Shown here: positions 8,577 to 18,742 of the stretch, one piece after another | Numbering within the stretch: the first letter of the stretch is position 1 | Layout of the letters: each line of letters begins with the position of its first letter | Assembly (NCBI RefSeq): GCF_003595195.1 | Contig: NZ_CP032418.1 | Coordinates: 1,438,501 to 1,502,500 of the forward strand | Direction: 5' to 3' | Origin: Paenisporosarcina cavernae | GTDB lineage: Bacteria > Bacillota > Bacilli > Bacillales_A > Planococcaceae | Length of the DNA stretch: 64,000 nucleotides | Translations under genes and position numbers: made by a program | Notes under the pieces: model-generated | Told to the model about the DNA's origin: nothing | What the model saw: the letters and a program-made list of their open reading frames with translations, nothing else | Database searches by the model: none

Positions 8577-10772
8577 TCAATTCGTTATTCGCTGTACGGA
8601 ATAAATATCTGGAATCGATTTTATTTTTTCAACAATTCTGTGTAGATGAGCTATATTCGTAATCATAATCGTCATATGAATGGTCGCAATTTTGTCTCGA
8701 TCTGCTTTCCCACTCACAGCAGAGATATTCGTCTTCGATTCATTTACTACTTGCATCACTTCGTTTAACAAACCAGCACGATCAAATGCGGAGATCTCAA
8801 TATCCACTTGGTATTCTTTTCGCGTAGGTGTATTCGTATGTTCCCATTCGACGTCAATCAAACGCTCGTTTGTATTGGACTCTTGTACGTTTGGACAATC
8901 TGCTCGATGAACAGATACACCTCGACCTTTCGTGATGAACCCGACAATTTCATCTCCTGGGACAGGACTACAGCATCTAGAAAGTCGAATCAACAAATTA
9001 TCGATTCCTTTCACTACCACTCCTGATTCCGTCGACTTTTTAATCGTCGGCGATTTCATCTCTTGCGTGATTTTTTCAAGCGCTTCTTCTTGGTCACGTT
9101 GCTTCCGCATTTTATCGGCTAGACGATTGACAACTTGCTGTGCAGTTATACCGTTAAATCCAACTGCAGCATACATATCATCTTCGCCTGCGAAATTAAA
9201 TTTTTCACAAACACGTTTAATATTTTCATTCGATAATACTTCTTTTACTTCAAAATCTTGTGCTTTAATCTCTTTTTCAATCATTTCGCGACCTTTATGC
9301 ACATTATCGTCCCGTAATTGTTTTTTGAAAAATTGTTTAATCTTATGTTTTGCTTGAGAAGACTTAGCAATTTTTAACCAATCTCGTGAAGGGCCAAATG
9401 ACTGTTTTGATGTAAGGATTTCAATAATATCGCCTGTATTTAATTTCGTATCTAACGGCACCATCTTGCCATTTACTTTAGCACCAATGGTTTTATTGCC
9501 AATTTCAGAGTGAACTCGATACGCAAAATCAATGGGTACAGACCCAGCAGGTAATTCCATTACATCCCCTTTCGGAGAGAAAACATAAACCATGTCGGAA
9601 AATAAATCGAATTTTAACGATTCCATAAACTCTTCTGCATTCGAAGACTCGTTTTGAAACTCTAAGATTTCACGGAACCAAGTCAACTTCGAGTCAACGG
9701 AGTTTGAATTTGTATCAACATTCTTGCCTTCTTTGTACGCCCAATGCGCTGCTACCCCGTATTCAGCAATGCGATGCATTTCTTCCGTACGTATTTGAAC
9801 TTCCAACGGATCCCCTAGTGGACCAATAACTGTCGTATGAAGCGACTGGTACAAGTTTTGCTTAGGCATAGCAATGTAATCCTTGAAACGGCCAGGCATA
9901 GGCTTCCAAAGCGTGTGAATAATCCCTAGAACTGCATAACAATCTTTAATACTTTTCACCGTAATACGAACAGCAATAAGATCATAAATCTCATTAAATT
10001 GCTTATTTTGTAATACCATTTTTTTATAAATACTATAAATATGTTTCGGACGACCATACAAGTCTGCATCAATTTCAACATCTTTTAATTGATGATCGAT
10101 TTCATCCATGACTTCCGTTAAGTAATCTTCTCGTTCATTACGCTTCCGCTTCATCAAGTTAACAATCCGATAGTATTGTTGAGGATTTAAATAACGGAGC
10201 GATATATCTTCAAGTTCCCACTTAATCGTTGAAATTCCCAATCGATGTGCAAGTGGAGCAAAAATTTCTAGTGTTTCAGCTGCTTTTAGACGTTGTTTTT
10301 CTAGCGGTTGAAATTTCAACGTACGCATATTATGTAGTCTATCCGCTAGTTTAATTAAGATTACTCGTATATCTTGCGCCATCGCTACAAACATTTTTCG
10401 GTGATTTTCTGCTTGCTGCTCTTCTTTCGACATATACTTAATCTTGCTTAATTTCGTAACACCTTCTACAAGCATGGCAACTTCTTCGTTAAATTCTTCA
10501 ACTAATTTTTCACGAGTAACCTCTGTATCTTCTACGACATCATGTAAAAAACCTGCAGCGACTGTTGCAGGGTCCATTTGAAGCTCCGCTAATATACCTG
10601 CTACTTGAACAGGATGAATAATATATGGCTCACCAGATTTTCTAAACTGTTCTCTATGGGCAAACTCCGCCATTTCATATGCTTTCTTAATGACTTCAAC
10701 ATTTTCCTCATTCATATAGGTCGAGACAAGCGCGAACACATCTTCTGCTGTCATAATTTGATCCTTCGCCAT
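8577..10772 (-). CDS. relA: Bifunctional (p)ppGpp synthetase/hydrolase Rel
   Basis: About 731-aa long RSH protein that makes and degrades the alarmone (p)ppGpp. In order it has an HD hydrolase domain with HDVVEDT (residues about 50-150), a synthetase domain with [13 protein letters not shown] and YQSLHTTV (about 230-350), a TGS domain with DIIEILTSK (about 400-460), a cysteine-rich region with RCCSPVPGD, and a C-terminal ACT domain. Both active-site regions look intact, so it should be bifunctional. The frame stays open to 10844, but [12 protein letters not shown] at 10772 matches the Bacillus start (MANEQVLTAEQV); the upstream part runs through a repeated leader sequence. The Shine-Dalgarno sequence is mediocre (GGAG about 15 nt upstream). 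Confidence 0.93.
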   Translation of the reverse strand: MAKDQIMTAEDVFALVSTYMNEENVEVIKKAYEMAEFAHREQFRKSGEPYIIHPVQVAGILAELQMDPATVAAGFLHDVVEDTEVTREKLVEEFNEEVAMLVEGVTKLSKIKYMSKEEQQAENHRKMFVAMAQDIRVILIKLADRLHNMRTLKFQPLEKQRLKAAETLEIFAPLAHRLGISTIKWELEDISLRYLNPQQYYRIVNLMKRKRNEREDYLTEVMDEIDHQLKDVEIDADLYGRPKHIYSIYKKMVLQNKQFNEIYDLIAVRITVKSIKDCYAVLGIIHTLWKPMPGRFKDYIAMPKQNLYQSLHTTVIGPLGDPLEVQIRTEEMHRIAEYGVAAHWAYKEGKNVDTNSNSVDSKLTWFREILEFQNESSNAEEFMESLKFDLFSDMVYVFSPKGDVMELPAGSVPIDFAYRVHSEIGNKTIGAKVNGKMVPLDTKLNTGDIIEILTSKQSFGPSRDWLKIAKSSQAKHKIKQFFKKQLRDDNVHKGREMIEKEIKAQDFEVKEVLSNENIKRVCEKFNFAGEDDMYAAVGFNGITAQQVVNRLADKMRKQRDQEEALEKITQEMKSPTIKKSTESGVVVKGIDNLLIRLSRCCSPVPGDEIVGFITKGRGVSVHRADCPNVQESNTNERLIDVEWEHTNTPTRKEYQVDIEISAFDRAGLLNEVMQVVNESKTNISAVSGKADRDKIATIHMTIMITNIAHLHRIVEKIKSIPDIYSVQRITN

Positions 10773-10822
10773 TTCTGTACCCGACTCCATTCCGATTTCA
10801 ACTAGTATAAAGACTATTTTAT

Positions 10823-10855
10823 TAGAAAAACACAACGAGCACAAGGATTGGGCGA
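10823..10855. repeat. 33-bp direct repeat, copy 1 (rel leader)
   Basis: An exact copy of 10911-10943; on the plus strand it includes AACGAGCACAAGGATTGGGC. It lies just upstream of the rel start region. Its function is unknown. Confidence 0.85.
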
Positions 10856-10910
10856 GGAGATGTTTTTCTTATACTGATTTCCTCCATGCTTTTCGAATCT
10901 AAATCAGTGC

Positions 10911-10943
10911 TAGAAAAACACAACGAGCACAAGGATTGGGCGA
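10911..10943. repeat. 33-bp direct repeat, copy 2 (rel leader)
   Basis: Identical to the copy at 10823-10855, 88 bp away. Between the copies lies an 8-bp inverted repeat, ACTGATTT/AAATCAGT. The sequences outside the copies do not match each other, so this is not a simple tandem duplication of the whole unit. Confidence 0.85.
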
Positions 10944-10952
10944 TTTGCATAT

Positions 10953-10982
10953 CAAAAAAACCATGAACACTGTTCATGGTTT
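10953..10982 (-). terminator. Terminator downstream of apt
   Basis: On the minus strand a hairpin with stem AACCATGAACA/TGTTCATGGTT is followed by a T run. It separates the recJ-apt transcript from the rel leader, so rel needs its own promoter. Confidence 0.88.
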
Positions 10983-11021
10983 CACTGAAATTTACACTGC
11001 TTTATCTAATAAATCGAGTTA

Positions 11022-11534
11022 TTAATATTCGATTAACGTACGAATGTCATACCCTTTTAGCTTGTCTCTTCCGTGTAAGTATGAAAGCTCTATCAAGAAT
11101 GCACATCCAGCGACAATTCCGCCCATTTCTTCAATCATTTTAATAGTGGCTTCCACTGTCCCGCCTGTTGCAAGCAAATCATCAACAATTAACACGCGTT
11201 GTCCAGGCTTGATGGAATCTCTATGCATTGTTAATACGTTTGTACCGTATTCTAAATCATATTCAGCACGAATTACTTCGCGAGGTAATTTTCCTTCTTT
11301 ACGAACTGGTGCGAAACCAATACCCATTGCGTAAGCAACAGGACAACCAATGATAAATCCACGAGCCTCAGGACCAGCAATCATGTCAATATCCATCGTT
11401 TTTGCATATTCTACGATTTGGTCTGTTGCATATTTATATGCTTCCCCATTGTCCATGATAGTGGAAATGTCTTTGAAGCGAATTCCTGGTTTTGGCCAAT
11501 CTTCCACAATTGTTACATATTGTTTTAAATCCAT
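11022..11534 (-). CDS. apt: Adenine phosphoribosyltransferase
   Basis: 170-aa purine-salvage enzyme that converts adenine and PRPP to AMP. The N-terminal [15 protein letters not shown] and the PRPP-binding loop [13 protein letters not shown] (near residue 121) are diagnostic. The frame extends to 11570, but the ATG at 11534 follows GAGGAGG and starts [14 protein letters not shown] as in relatives. The start overlaps the recJ stop by 10 nt, which suggests translational coupling. It ends at a clear terminator. Confidence 0.95.
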   Translation of the reverse strand: MDLKQYVTIVEDWPKPGIRFKDISTIMDNGEAYKYATDQIVEYAKTMDIDMIAGPEARGFIIGCPVAYAMGIGFAPVRKEGKLPREVIRAEYDLEYGTNVLTMHRDSIKPGQRVLIVDDLLATGGTVEATIKMIEEMGGIVAGCAFLIELSYLHGRDKLKGYDIRTLIEY

Positions 11535-13876
11535 CTTTCTTGTTCCTCCTCGGAAACGGTTCGCACCCAATTATTTTGCTCGAACCATTCTTTCAATTCC
11601 TTTTTCGGTGCATATAATAGTCTTCGTGCTAAATCGGACTTCATCATGTGTTCTTGATAAACAAGTGATTCACTTAAGTCTCGTTTCGGTGCATTTGAGA
11701 CAGTTTCAACAAGTCCATTGTTTATTTTAACAAAACCAAGGTCAAAAAACACCTTTGTCATGAAATTCAATTTACTTTTACTCCAACCCTTATGTTTTGC
11801 GAGTTCATCAATATGTTTTTCCAAATAAAAAGAGTCGCGTTTTAATAAAAATCCATAGTACCACTTAAATTGATCGCGGGTAGGAATACTTTCTAAATAA
11901 ACATCATCCGACACATAAAAATGTGTGTAGACTTTGGTTGTTGGAATAGCAGTAAATACTGCTTCTAATTGTTTTTCCGATTCTGGCATATCTAGAAAGA
12001 CGACATTTTTTTCATCAAGACTTTCTTCAAGAGATTCAATATGATGTAAAGGCAAGCTAAGTACACTTTCAAATTGTTGTACGGATGCTCGATTAAAATA
12101 AACAACGATCGAGTTTTCTTTAGGAATTAAATGTTCCCATCGATTCACTTGTCGGACCCCACGAATATCATGAAGTTGCCATTCTAGCGCTTTCACATCT
12201 TTTACTAAAAGTTGGGCATTTTTCTTCCCATTCCACTCATTAATTTGTAAATCCCCTATTAATGATATCTTTGTTTCAGGATATAATTCGTCTGCTAAGT
12301 AACTCTTAAAGAACGCAATACAATCTAATGTTGCACCATTCGATTCAACGACCATTTTTACATGCTGTGATGTGGAACCAATTTTACGAATAGAAGCAAC
12401 TTCGGATTCTTGTATGTGAAAAATTGGTTTCGGAAAGTCCATTCCAAATGGTTTCAGTTGTTGAAATGACTCTATTTCTTTCACGGAGATTTCCGGTAAT
12501 GTGAGTGTGATGTCTATTTTTTCAATTGGAATCAAATCTGTATCTGATAAAACATGTTGGGCTTGGTCATTTAAACGTGTTCGAAGTTCGTCAACGTCTT
12601 CTTTTTGGAGAGTCATTCCCGCAGCCATCGGGTGACCTCCAAAATGAGGCAAGATATCCCCATTTTTGGATAATTCGTTGAATAAATGAAATCCTTCTAT
12701 ACTTCTTGCGGAGCCTTTCGCTATCCCTTTTTCATCATCTATTCCTAAAATTACGGTTGGCAAATAATATTTGTCGACTAATTTAGAAGCGACAATTCCG
12801 ACTACTCCTGGGTTCCATCCACTCTTGGCAATGACTAACACTTTAGTCGATTCAGTCATAACTTGTTCGGCTAGCTCTGTCGCTTCTTCTGTCATTTTCG
12901 CAACAATAGCTTGTCTTGCTTTGTTTGCTTTATCTATTTCTTTAGCTAAAAATGTTGCATCATCCATCGAAGTAGAGAGTATAAATTCAACGCCAGGTTT
13001 TGCATCACCAAGTCTTCCTATTGCATTAAGTCGTGGACCAATGGCGAAACCAATTGTTTCTTCGTCCGCCTTAAGTAAGTCGAATCCCGCAATATTTGCT
13101 AATGCTTGTAACGCGAAACGCTTAGAGCGTTGAAGTATTGCAATACCTTTTTTAACTAAATATCGATTTTCACCTTTTAATGAAACCAAATCAGCAATAG
13201 TACCGATTGCAACTAAATCGAGCAATTCTTCTGGAACCCGGTTTAAAAGAGCACAGGCAAACTTAAACGCTACTCCAACTCCTGCTAATTCAGTAAATGG
13301 GTAAACTCCTTCCGGATGCCGAGGGTGAATAATAAAATTGGCATTTGGCAAAGTCTCACCTATTTCATGATGGTCTGTAACAATCACATCTACCCCTTGC
13401 AGTCTGGCAAACTCAATTGCCTCATGACCTGAAACACCGTTATCCACCGTGATAATAAGAGTAACATTATCTTTAATCGCTTGTTTAAACAAATTTAGGG
13501 ATGGACCGTAACCATGGTCAAATCGGTTCGGTATCTCATAAGTAGCATTTGCCCCTAATTCATGTAAAGCACTTAGCATGACAGAAGTACTCGTAATGCC
13601 ATCTGCATCATAGTCTCCGTAAACAAGTATTTTTTCTTCAAGTTGTATTGCTTGTTGAACTCTTTCGACTGCTTCTTTCATTTGGAATAAAAGAAGCGGA
13701 TCGTGAAGAGATTGTTCGTCCATTTCCAAGTATTCTTTCATTACCACACTATTTGTTATTCCTTGTGAAACAAAATATTTTACTACAACAGGAGAGAGAT
13801 TGCTCTCCTTTTGCAATTGTTCGACAAGTTGTTCGTTAATCTCTGGAGTTATCCATCTTTTTTTTGATTTAAGCAA
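11525..13876 (-). CDS. recJ: Single-stranded-DNA-specific 5'-3' exonuclease RecJ
   Basis: Protein of about 783 aa with the full DHH phosphoesterase motif set: DYDADGITS (motif I), [15 protein letters not shown] (motif III), the DHHA1 segment [10 protein letters not shown], an OB-fold and a C-terminal extension typical of Firmicutes RecJ. It resects 5' ends in RecFOR recombination and mismatch repair. The start is ambiguous. TTG at 13876 has a GGAAGTG Shine-Dalgarno-like sequence at 8 nt and gives MLKSKKRW. The ATG at 13894 touches a 36-bp terminator palindrome and has no Shine-Dalgarno sequence. I prefer TTG. Confidence 0.9.
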   Translation of the reverse strand: MLKSKKRWITPEINEQLVEQLQKESNLSPVVVKYFVSQGITNSVVMKEYLEMDEQSLHDPLLLFQMKEAVERVQQAIQLEEKILVYGDYDADGITSTSVMLSALHELGANATYEIPNRFDHGYGPSLNLFKQAIKDNVTLIITVDNGVSGHEAIEFARLQGVDVIVTDHHEIGETLPNANFIIHPRHPEGVYPFTELAGVGVAFKFACALLNRVPEELLDLVAIGTIADLVSLKGENRYLVKKGIAILQRSKRFALQALANIAGFDLLKADEETIGFAIGPRLNAIGRLGDAKPGVEFILSTSMDDATFLAKEIDKANKARQAIVAKMTEEATELAEQVMTESTKVLVIAKSGWNPGVVGIVASKLVDKYYLPTVILGIDDEKGIAKGSARSIEGFHLFNELSKNGDILPHFGGHPMAAGMTLQKEDVDELRTRLNDQAQHVLSDTDLIPIEKIDITLTLPEISVKEIESFQQLKPFGMDFPKPIFHIQESEVASIRKIGSTSQHVKMVVESNGATLDCIAFFKSYLADELYPETKISLIGDLQINEWNGKKNAQLLVKDVKALEWQLHDIRGVRQVNRWEHLIPKENSIVVYFNRASVQQFESVLSLPLHHIESLEESLDEKNVVFLDMPESEKQLEAVFTAIPTTKVYTHFYVSDDVYLESIPTRDQFKWYYGFLLKRDSFYLEKHIDELAKHKGWSKSKLNFMTKVFFDLGFVKINNGLVETVSNAPKRDLSESLVYQEHMMKSDLARRLLYAPKKELKEWFEQNNWVRTVSEEEQERWI

Positions 13877-13894
13877 TGCAATTTCACTTCCCAT

Positions 13895-13930
13895 AAAAAA
13901 CACTTTCTTTGTACAAAGAAAGTGTTTTTT
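13895..13930. terminator. 36-bp perfect palindromic terminator upstream of recJ
   Basis: AAAAAACACTTTCTTTGT and its exact complement follow each other with no loop bases. A/T tails on both sides make it work in either direction. It should end the lapA transcript and lies immediately against the recJ start region. Confidence 0.85.
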
Positions 13931-14004
13931 GAATTCATCCGTGACATTTTTTCCTTTACCAAGTATAGCATCATCTAAGTAGTGGAAAAAGTATCTCGAT
14001 GGTA

Positions 14005-14349
14005 TTAAATTGTTGTATTTTCATCTGTTAAGATGGCATCTTCTTGAATAGAAGAACTTTTTTCATACGCTGCAATCTCGTTTTGTTTCGTTGCAAGTAA
14101 TCCTTCTTTTTCAGCTAACTCTTTCTCTAACTGGTTTACTTTACGCTGTAAAACAAATGACCGAAAGATTGCAACGGAACCACTGATCAATGCACCGAGT
14201 AATGCTGATCCTAAAATGACCAAAATAAGTGGCCATTCAGCAGTTCCAAACGCATAGTTTACAGGAACTGTATCAACATTCATCACTGCAAAAATTGCCA
14301 CAATAACCGCGAAAAGCAATGCCATTAGTAAAGACCATTGAAATTTCAT
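14005..14349 (-). CDS. LapA-family (DUF1049) membrane protein, YrvD-like
   Basis: 114-aa protein with two transmembrane helices (about residues 5-25 and 40-63). A charged coiled-coil segment (VNQLEKELAEKEGLLATKQN) follows, then an acidic tail. This is the lipopolysaccharide-assembly-A/DUF1049 layout, seen in B. subtilis YrvD at the same place between secDF and recJ. The function in Gram-positive bacteria is not established. The motif NVDTVPVNYAFGTAEWPL between the helices is typical of the family. Confidence 0.8.
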   Translation of the reverse strand: MKFQWSLLMALLFAVIVAIFAVMNVDTVPVNYAFGTAEWPLILVILGSALLGALISGSVAIFRSFVLQRKVNQLEKELAEKEGLLATKQNEIAAYEKSSSIQEDAILTDENTTI

Positions 14350-14420
14350 GTCTCTATCCCCTTTTTGAACTTCCTATACCTCTCATACCCATCAGTTATT
14401 GGATCGTAAACTATTAGATA

Positions 14421-16691
14421 TTAAACGACTGGTTCATCTGAACCCCATCTTTTCTCTTGCGCTTCAACATCAATTGGTCCTTTTGATCGTAATTCACGAC
14501 GTTTAAGAACAAACCAAAGCTGAGCTGCAATGAAAATGGAAGAATACGTTCCAGCGATTAATCCTATCAATAAGGCGATAGAGAACGGCCGGATTGCTTC
14601 TGCACCGAATAAGATAAGCGCTACAACTACTAAGACGACTGTTAAAACGGTATTCACTGAACGTCCCAACGTTTGTCTTAACGATTTATTCACAATAGAA
14701 GCAAGTTCTTCTTCTGTCGTAATCTTTTTCGATCGATTCATGTTTTCACGTATTCGGTCAAAGGTAACAATTGTGTCATTAATTGAATAACCGACTATGG
14801 TTAATACTGCAGCAATGAATGTAATATCTACTTCTAAACGGATAATGCTAAATACAGCAATCATAAAGAATACATCATGTAGTAAGGATACGATAGCCGC
14901 TACACCCATTCTCCATTCGAAACGAAGAGCGGTGTAAATTATGATTCCGATTGCAGCTATTGCTAGCGCTTTAATCGCATTTTTCACTAGCTCTTTTCCA
15001 ATTGTAGGAGAAACTGTGCTCACATTAGAATCTCCTCCGTATTCTTTCGATAAATCGGTTTTGATTTTATTAACTTCCTCTTGATTAAAGTTTTCTTTAT
15101 AGCGAATAACTCCAATGTTGTTATTGTCGCCGGATATGACGATATCGTCAGAAGGTTGTTTAATTTCTTCTAAGAAAGAACTTAATTCATTTTTAGAAAT
15201 AGATTGCTCAGCCATGATATCCACGCGAGTACCACTAGAGAAGTCAATTCCTAAGTTCAGTTTAAAAATACTTAGTAGAACAGCTCCGATGATTATTAAT
15301 AAAATGGAAGCAGTAAAGAATTTATTTCTCGATTTAACAAAATCAAATCGGTCAAACTTTGTTGGTAAATCAAGCGTATCAAATTGTTCTTCTGCAGGAT
15401 GAATCGCGTTCTTCTTTACTCCGAATAACCAAGGTTTTCCTTCAAAGAATCCACTTTGAACAAGTAAACCAAGTAATAGACGTGATCCCCATACAGCAGT
15501 GATAAAGCTTGCTAATATACTGATGATTAACATCAACGCGAAACCTTTAACAGAACTTGTACCAAAATAAAAAAGTACTGCTGCCGCTATGAGAGATGTT
15601 ATATTCGCGTCTAAAATAGCAGAGAACGATGATTTGGCCCCTGTTTGGAACGCAGATTTAATCGATTTTCCGACTTTTAACTCTTCTTTAATCCGCTCAT
15701 ATGTGATGATATTCGCATCTACTGCCATACCAACACCAAGTACAATTGCTGCAATACCAGGAAGTGTAAGTACCCCATTAATTGCTTGGAATACAAGTAA
15801 AATTAAATAGACATATACACTTAATGTAATCATTGCTACAAATCCAGGTAGACGGTAATAGAACAGCATGAATAAGAATACTAATGCTATACCGATGATA
15901 CTTGCAAATATTGTTTTATCAAGTGCTGTGGCACCAAACTGCGCACCAACAGATGTTGAATAGATTTCATCAAGTTTTACAGGAAGTGCACCAGCATTTA
16001 AAATACCAGCTAGATTTTTTGTTTCTTCTGGTGTAAACGCGCCTTCAATGATGACATCTGAAGAACTTATACGTTGTTTTACAGTAGGATTGGAGATGAA
16101 TTTCGGATCTTCCGCTGTCAATTCTTTTGCATAGGAATCGACGCCTTCCTCAAAATCTAACCAAATAACTAGCACGTTATTCGGTGCTGGAATGGAACTA
16201 ATTTGTTCTGTTACTTGCGCAAATTTAGATGGATCTTTTAATTTTAATGAAACAATTGGTCGTCCATTATTATCAAACGTCCCTTGTGCTCCACCTTGTT
16301 TTAAATCATTTCCATCTAACATTAAATTATCTTCATAATCTCGGAAAGACAGATTTGCCTGAGTAGAAAGCAATTCCCTTGCTGCTGCTTGGTCTTTCAC
16401 CCCAGCTAATTGAACACGAATTCGATTTCCGCTTTCAATCTGGATATTTGGTTCACTGACACCTAGCACGTTAATACGACTTAGCAATGCTTTTGCCGTA
16501 TCATTTACCATATCCTCGGTAACTTTCTCTCCATCTTTTAATGGCTCTACTTGATACAAGACTTCGAAACCGCCTTGCAAATCTAGTCCAAGCTTAATAT
16601 TGTTTAGTACACCTTGAGCGGTTGTACTGATCGAAGCCGCAAATACTACGATGAGCAGTAAAAATGCGATTATTCGGCCTCTTGATTTCAT
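14421..16691 (-). CDS. secDF: Fused protein translocase subunit SecDF
   Basis: 756-aa natural fusion of SecD and SecF as in Bacillus, with about 12 transmembrane helices in two six-helix halves. The first half has the N-terminal helix, the KLGLDLQGGFEVLYQV signature and the large P1 extracytoplasmic domain, then the helices with GVGMAVDANIITYERI. The SecF half carries LNLGIDFSSGTRVDI and VGYSINDTIVTFDRIREN. Both conserved Asp-containing proton-relay motifs (DANIITYER, NDTIVTFDR) are present. It uses the proton gradient to help complete Sec export. The gene lies between lapA-like yrvD and comN, as in B. subtilis. Confidence 0.95.
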   Translation of the reverse strand: MKSRGRIIAFLLLIVVFAASISTTAQGVLNNIKLGLDLQGGFEVLYQVEPLKDGEKVTEDMVNDTAKALLSRINVLGVSEPNIQIESGNRIRVQLAGVKDQAAARELLSTQANLSFRDYEDNLMLDGNDLKQGGAQGTFDNNGRPIVSLKLKDPSKFAQVTEQISSIPAPNNVLVIWLDFEEGVDSYAKELTAEDPKFISNPTVKQRISSSDVIIEGAFTPEETKNLAGILNAGALPVKLDEIYSTSVGAQFGATALDKTIFASIIGIALVFLFMLFYYRLPGFVAMITLSVYVYLILLVFQAINGVLTLPGIAAIVLGVGMAVDANIITYERIKEELKVGKSIKSAFQTGAKSSFSAILDANITSLIAAAVLFYFGTSSVKGFALMLIISILASFITAVWGSRLLLGLLVQSGFFEGKPWLFGVKKNAIHPAEEQFDTLDLPTKFDRFDFVKSRNKFFTASILLIIIGAVLLSIFKLNLGIDFSSGTRVDIMAEQSISKNELSSFLEEIKQPSDDIVISGDNNNIGVIRYKENFNQEEVNKIKTDLSKEYGGDSNVSTVSPTIGKELVKNAIKALAIAAIGIIIYTALRFEWRMGVAAIVSLLHDVFFMIAVFSIIRLEVDITFIAAVLTIVGYSINDTIVTFDRIRENMNRSKKITTEEELASIVNKSLRQTLGRSVNTVLTVVLVVVALILFGAEAIRPFSIALLIGLIAGTYSSIFIAAQLWFVLKRRELRSKGPIDVEAQEKRWGSDEPVV

Positions 16692-16780
16692 ATGTAATAT
16701 TCCTCCTCATTTCGTGGCACCTACGTGCCTCAACGAAAAAACGCACAACACTAACATTATGAAACAGGGAATGGGTCGTG

Positions 16781-17125
16781 TCAAATGGACTTTCCGTTTT
16801 CTTCCTCTTGGTCTTCCTGTGATTTAGATGACTGGAGTAACACGTCTAATTCTTCTTTATTCAACTCGGAGAACCAGTTGGCAGTGCGGAATTCTTCAAT
16901 TTGAGTATGTGTCATATATGCTGCAGGAGACGTTTCCATAATATCATTCACTATTTCATACAAGCGCATGTCTGCTAGATTTTTTTTACGCCATTTTTTT
17001 TTGACCAAATAATTCCATATATCTTTTTCAGAAACTGTTGTGTATTGGTAAAGATGAAATTCTTGTTTTTTGCTTTCAAGCGCTGGTAAGACATTTTCAT
17101 AAATCTCCGCTTCGTAGCTCGACAT
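16781..17125 (-). CDS. comN: Post-transcriptional regulator ComN (YrzD)
   Basis: 114-aa soluble protein with the ComN family layout: an acidic helical start (YEAEIYENVLPALESKKQEF), a basic central part (VKKKWRKKNLADMRLYEIVN), then SPAAYMTHTQIEEFRTANWFS. In B. subtilis ComN controls comE mRNA, which encodes DNA-uptake proteins, and interacts with DivIVA at the poles. The assignment rests on the sequence pattern and on its place between secDF and spoVB. The ATG is preceded by a weak GGAACGTGAAAAG. Confidence 0.82.
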   Translation of the reverse strand: MSSYEAEIYENVLPALESKKQEFHLYQYTTVSEKDIWNYLVKKKWRKKNLADMRLYEIVNDIMETSPAAYMTHTQIEEFRTANWFSELNKEELDVLLQSSKSQEDQEEENGKSI

Positions 17126-17168
17126 CTTTTCACGTTCCTTCCGAATGTTGTATCTGAGGTATTACTAG

Positions 17169-17176
17169 CATACAAA
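17169..17176 (+). promoter_or_regulatory. Candidate sigma-E -10 element for spoVB
   Basis: CATACAAA closely matches the mother-cell sigma-E -10 consensus CATACAMT. It lies 43 nt ahead of the spoVB start, and spoVB belongs to the sigma-E regulon in B. subtilis. The -35 part (TGTATCT-like) is weak. Confidence 0.4.
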
Positions 17177-17218
17177 TATTGTAGCGGAAATTCTTTGTCT
17201 TGAGAAGGAAGGATACAT

Positions 17219-18742
17219 ATGACGTCATTTGTAAAAGGAACCATTGTGTTAATGTTTACCGTTTTTCTATCGAAACTATTTGGATTTGTGTTTCGAATGC
17301 AATTCGTTAAATTTGCTGGGGAAGAAGCGATCGGCTATTACTCGACGATTTATCCGACGTTCATCTTTTTTCTTTCATTTGTCCAAATCGGACTTCCTAT
17401 CGCAATTGCCAAACTAACTGCGGAACATTTAGCGAAGAAAGAACATTCACTTGTTTCTGCCTTAACAAAAAAGACTTGGACACTTTTTGGTTTATCGTGT
17501 GTTGTGTTACTACCGATCTTATATTTTTTAACGCCATTCATCGCTACTGTGTTATTAAAAAACGAAGCACTGGCTTCCATTTTAATTATCGCTTTAATAA
17601 CCGTCCCTTTTTCAACTGTTGCTAGTATTATTAAAGGATATCTTCAAGGGATGAATAAAATTGACGTGACCGCATGGGCTGGTCTACTAGAACAAGTAGT
17701 CCGAATTGTTCTTGTCTCCTTTGTATTACCAGTCGTATTAAATCCTGGCGACCCATTATCCAGTGCGGAATATGCGATGGGGATTACGCTCATTGCAGAA
17801 ATAATTTCGCTCTCGTATCTATTCTTTCATTACAAAATGAACGCCGTAAAAAAATCGGTAAAAGTGCAATATCCTACTCGACGAATTTTACAAATAGGAA
17901 TACCATCCTCTGGAAGCAGACTTTTCGGGTCATTTACATGGTTTTTAGAACCAATTGTATTCATACATGCATTAGGTTTAGCGGGGATCACAGCCGTTGC
18001 TGCAAGCGAATTATACGGAACAATTTCAGGTGTATTAATCCCATTGTTACTTTTTCCAGCATTTATCCCATATGCTCTATCCGTTGCATTAATACCTGCT
18101 GTCAGTGATGCAAAAGCGCGTGAAAAGAAAAGCTTATTACAAAAAAGAATTCATTTGTCCTTACGAGTTTCTGCCGTTTCTGGCTGTTTAGCTGCAACGG
18201 TGTTCTATTTACACGGGGAGCATATTGTCGAAGTATTTTTCCATCTTTCTTCTATGGGGTATTACTTGCATTTATTAACCCCTATATTTTTCTTTTACTA
18301 TATTCAAAGCCCTCTGCATGCTATTTTGCAAGCCTTGCATGAGGCAAGAGCTGCTTTTTATAATTCTGTTTTTGGTGGTATCGGAAAATTGTTTTTGTTA
18401 TTTTATTTAGCTTCTCGTCCTGGTTTGGAGGAATTTGGAGCCATTTTAGCGATCGGTTTCGGAGTATTACTAACCACTTTCTTACATGTCGCCACTTTGC
18501 GTACACGTAAAGAGACTGGGGTTGGATACTTTTTCTTCTTTTGGACATATACCATCTTTCTCTTAACTATTTTTATACGTCCTGTCATTTGGCCATTAGG
18601 TGAACTTCCTTGGATCGCTGACAGTTCGGTCACTTTGTTGTTAGCTATTCTTATGTTACTTCTTTCTCGTCAAATTAAATTAACGGATTTTCAAGTGGGA
18701 TGGGAGTTATTTAAAAAGAATCTTCCTTCAACTGAAAAATAA
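17219..18742 (+). CDS. spoVB: Stage V sporulation protein B, MOP-family flippase
   Basis: 507-aa integral membrane protein with about 14 transmembrane helices, in the MOP superfamily polysaccharide/lipid II flippase branch. It opens SFVKGTIVLMFTVFLSKLFGFVFRM, given here only as a description of residues 3-27, and has the conserved helix-2 segment IGYYSTIYPTF. In B. subtilis SpoVB is needed for spore cortex synthesis, probably by moving peptidoglycan precursor across the outer forespore membrane. The context (comN on one side, yrbG converging on the other) is the same. The start follows AAGGAAGG. The last 32 nt overlap the 3' end of the convergent yrbG-like gene. Confidence 0.9.
   Translation: MTSFVKGTIVLMFTVFLSKLFGFVFRMQFVKFAGEEAIGYYSTIYPTFIFFLSFVQIGLPIAIAKLTAEHLAKKEHSLVSALTKKTWTLFGLSCVVLLPILYFLTPFIATVLLKNEALASILIIALITVPFSTVASIIKGYLQGMNKIDVTAWAGLLEQVVRIVLVSFVLPVVLNPGDPLSSAEYAMGITLIAEIISLSYLFFHYKMNAVKKSVKVQYPTRRILQIGIPSSGSRLFGSFTWFLEPIVFIHALGLAGITAVAASELYGTISGVLIPLLLFPAFIPYALSVALIPAVSDAKAREKKSLLQKRIHLSLRVSAVSGCLAATVFYLHGEHIVEVFFHLSSMGYYLHLLTPIFFFYYIQSPLHAILQALHEARAAFYNSVFGGIGKLFLLFYLASRPGLEEFGAILAIGFGVLLTTFLHVATLRTRKETGVGYFFFFWTYTIFLLTIFIRPVIWPLGELPWIADSSVTLLLAILMLLLSRQIKLTDFQVGWELFKKNLPSTEK

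Noticed and set aside
8932-9357. 141-codon plus-strand ORF inside rel
   Set aside because: Antisense shadow; Ser/Leu-rich composition typical of reverse-frame reading, and rel is clearly the real gene.
10822-10887. 21-codon minus-strand ORF ending [10 protein letters not shown] ahead of rel, resembling a branched-chain amino acid leader peptide
   Set aside because: No Shine-Dalgarno before its ATG, no terminator/antiterminator pair between it and rel, and the peptide part is just one copy of the 33-bp repeat.
11350-11730. 126-codon plus-strand ORF across apt and the recJ end
   Set aside because: Antisense to two well-supported genes, with no supporting signals.
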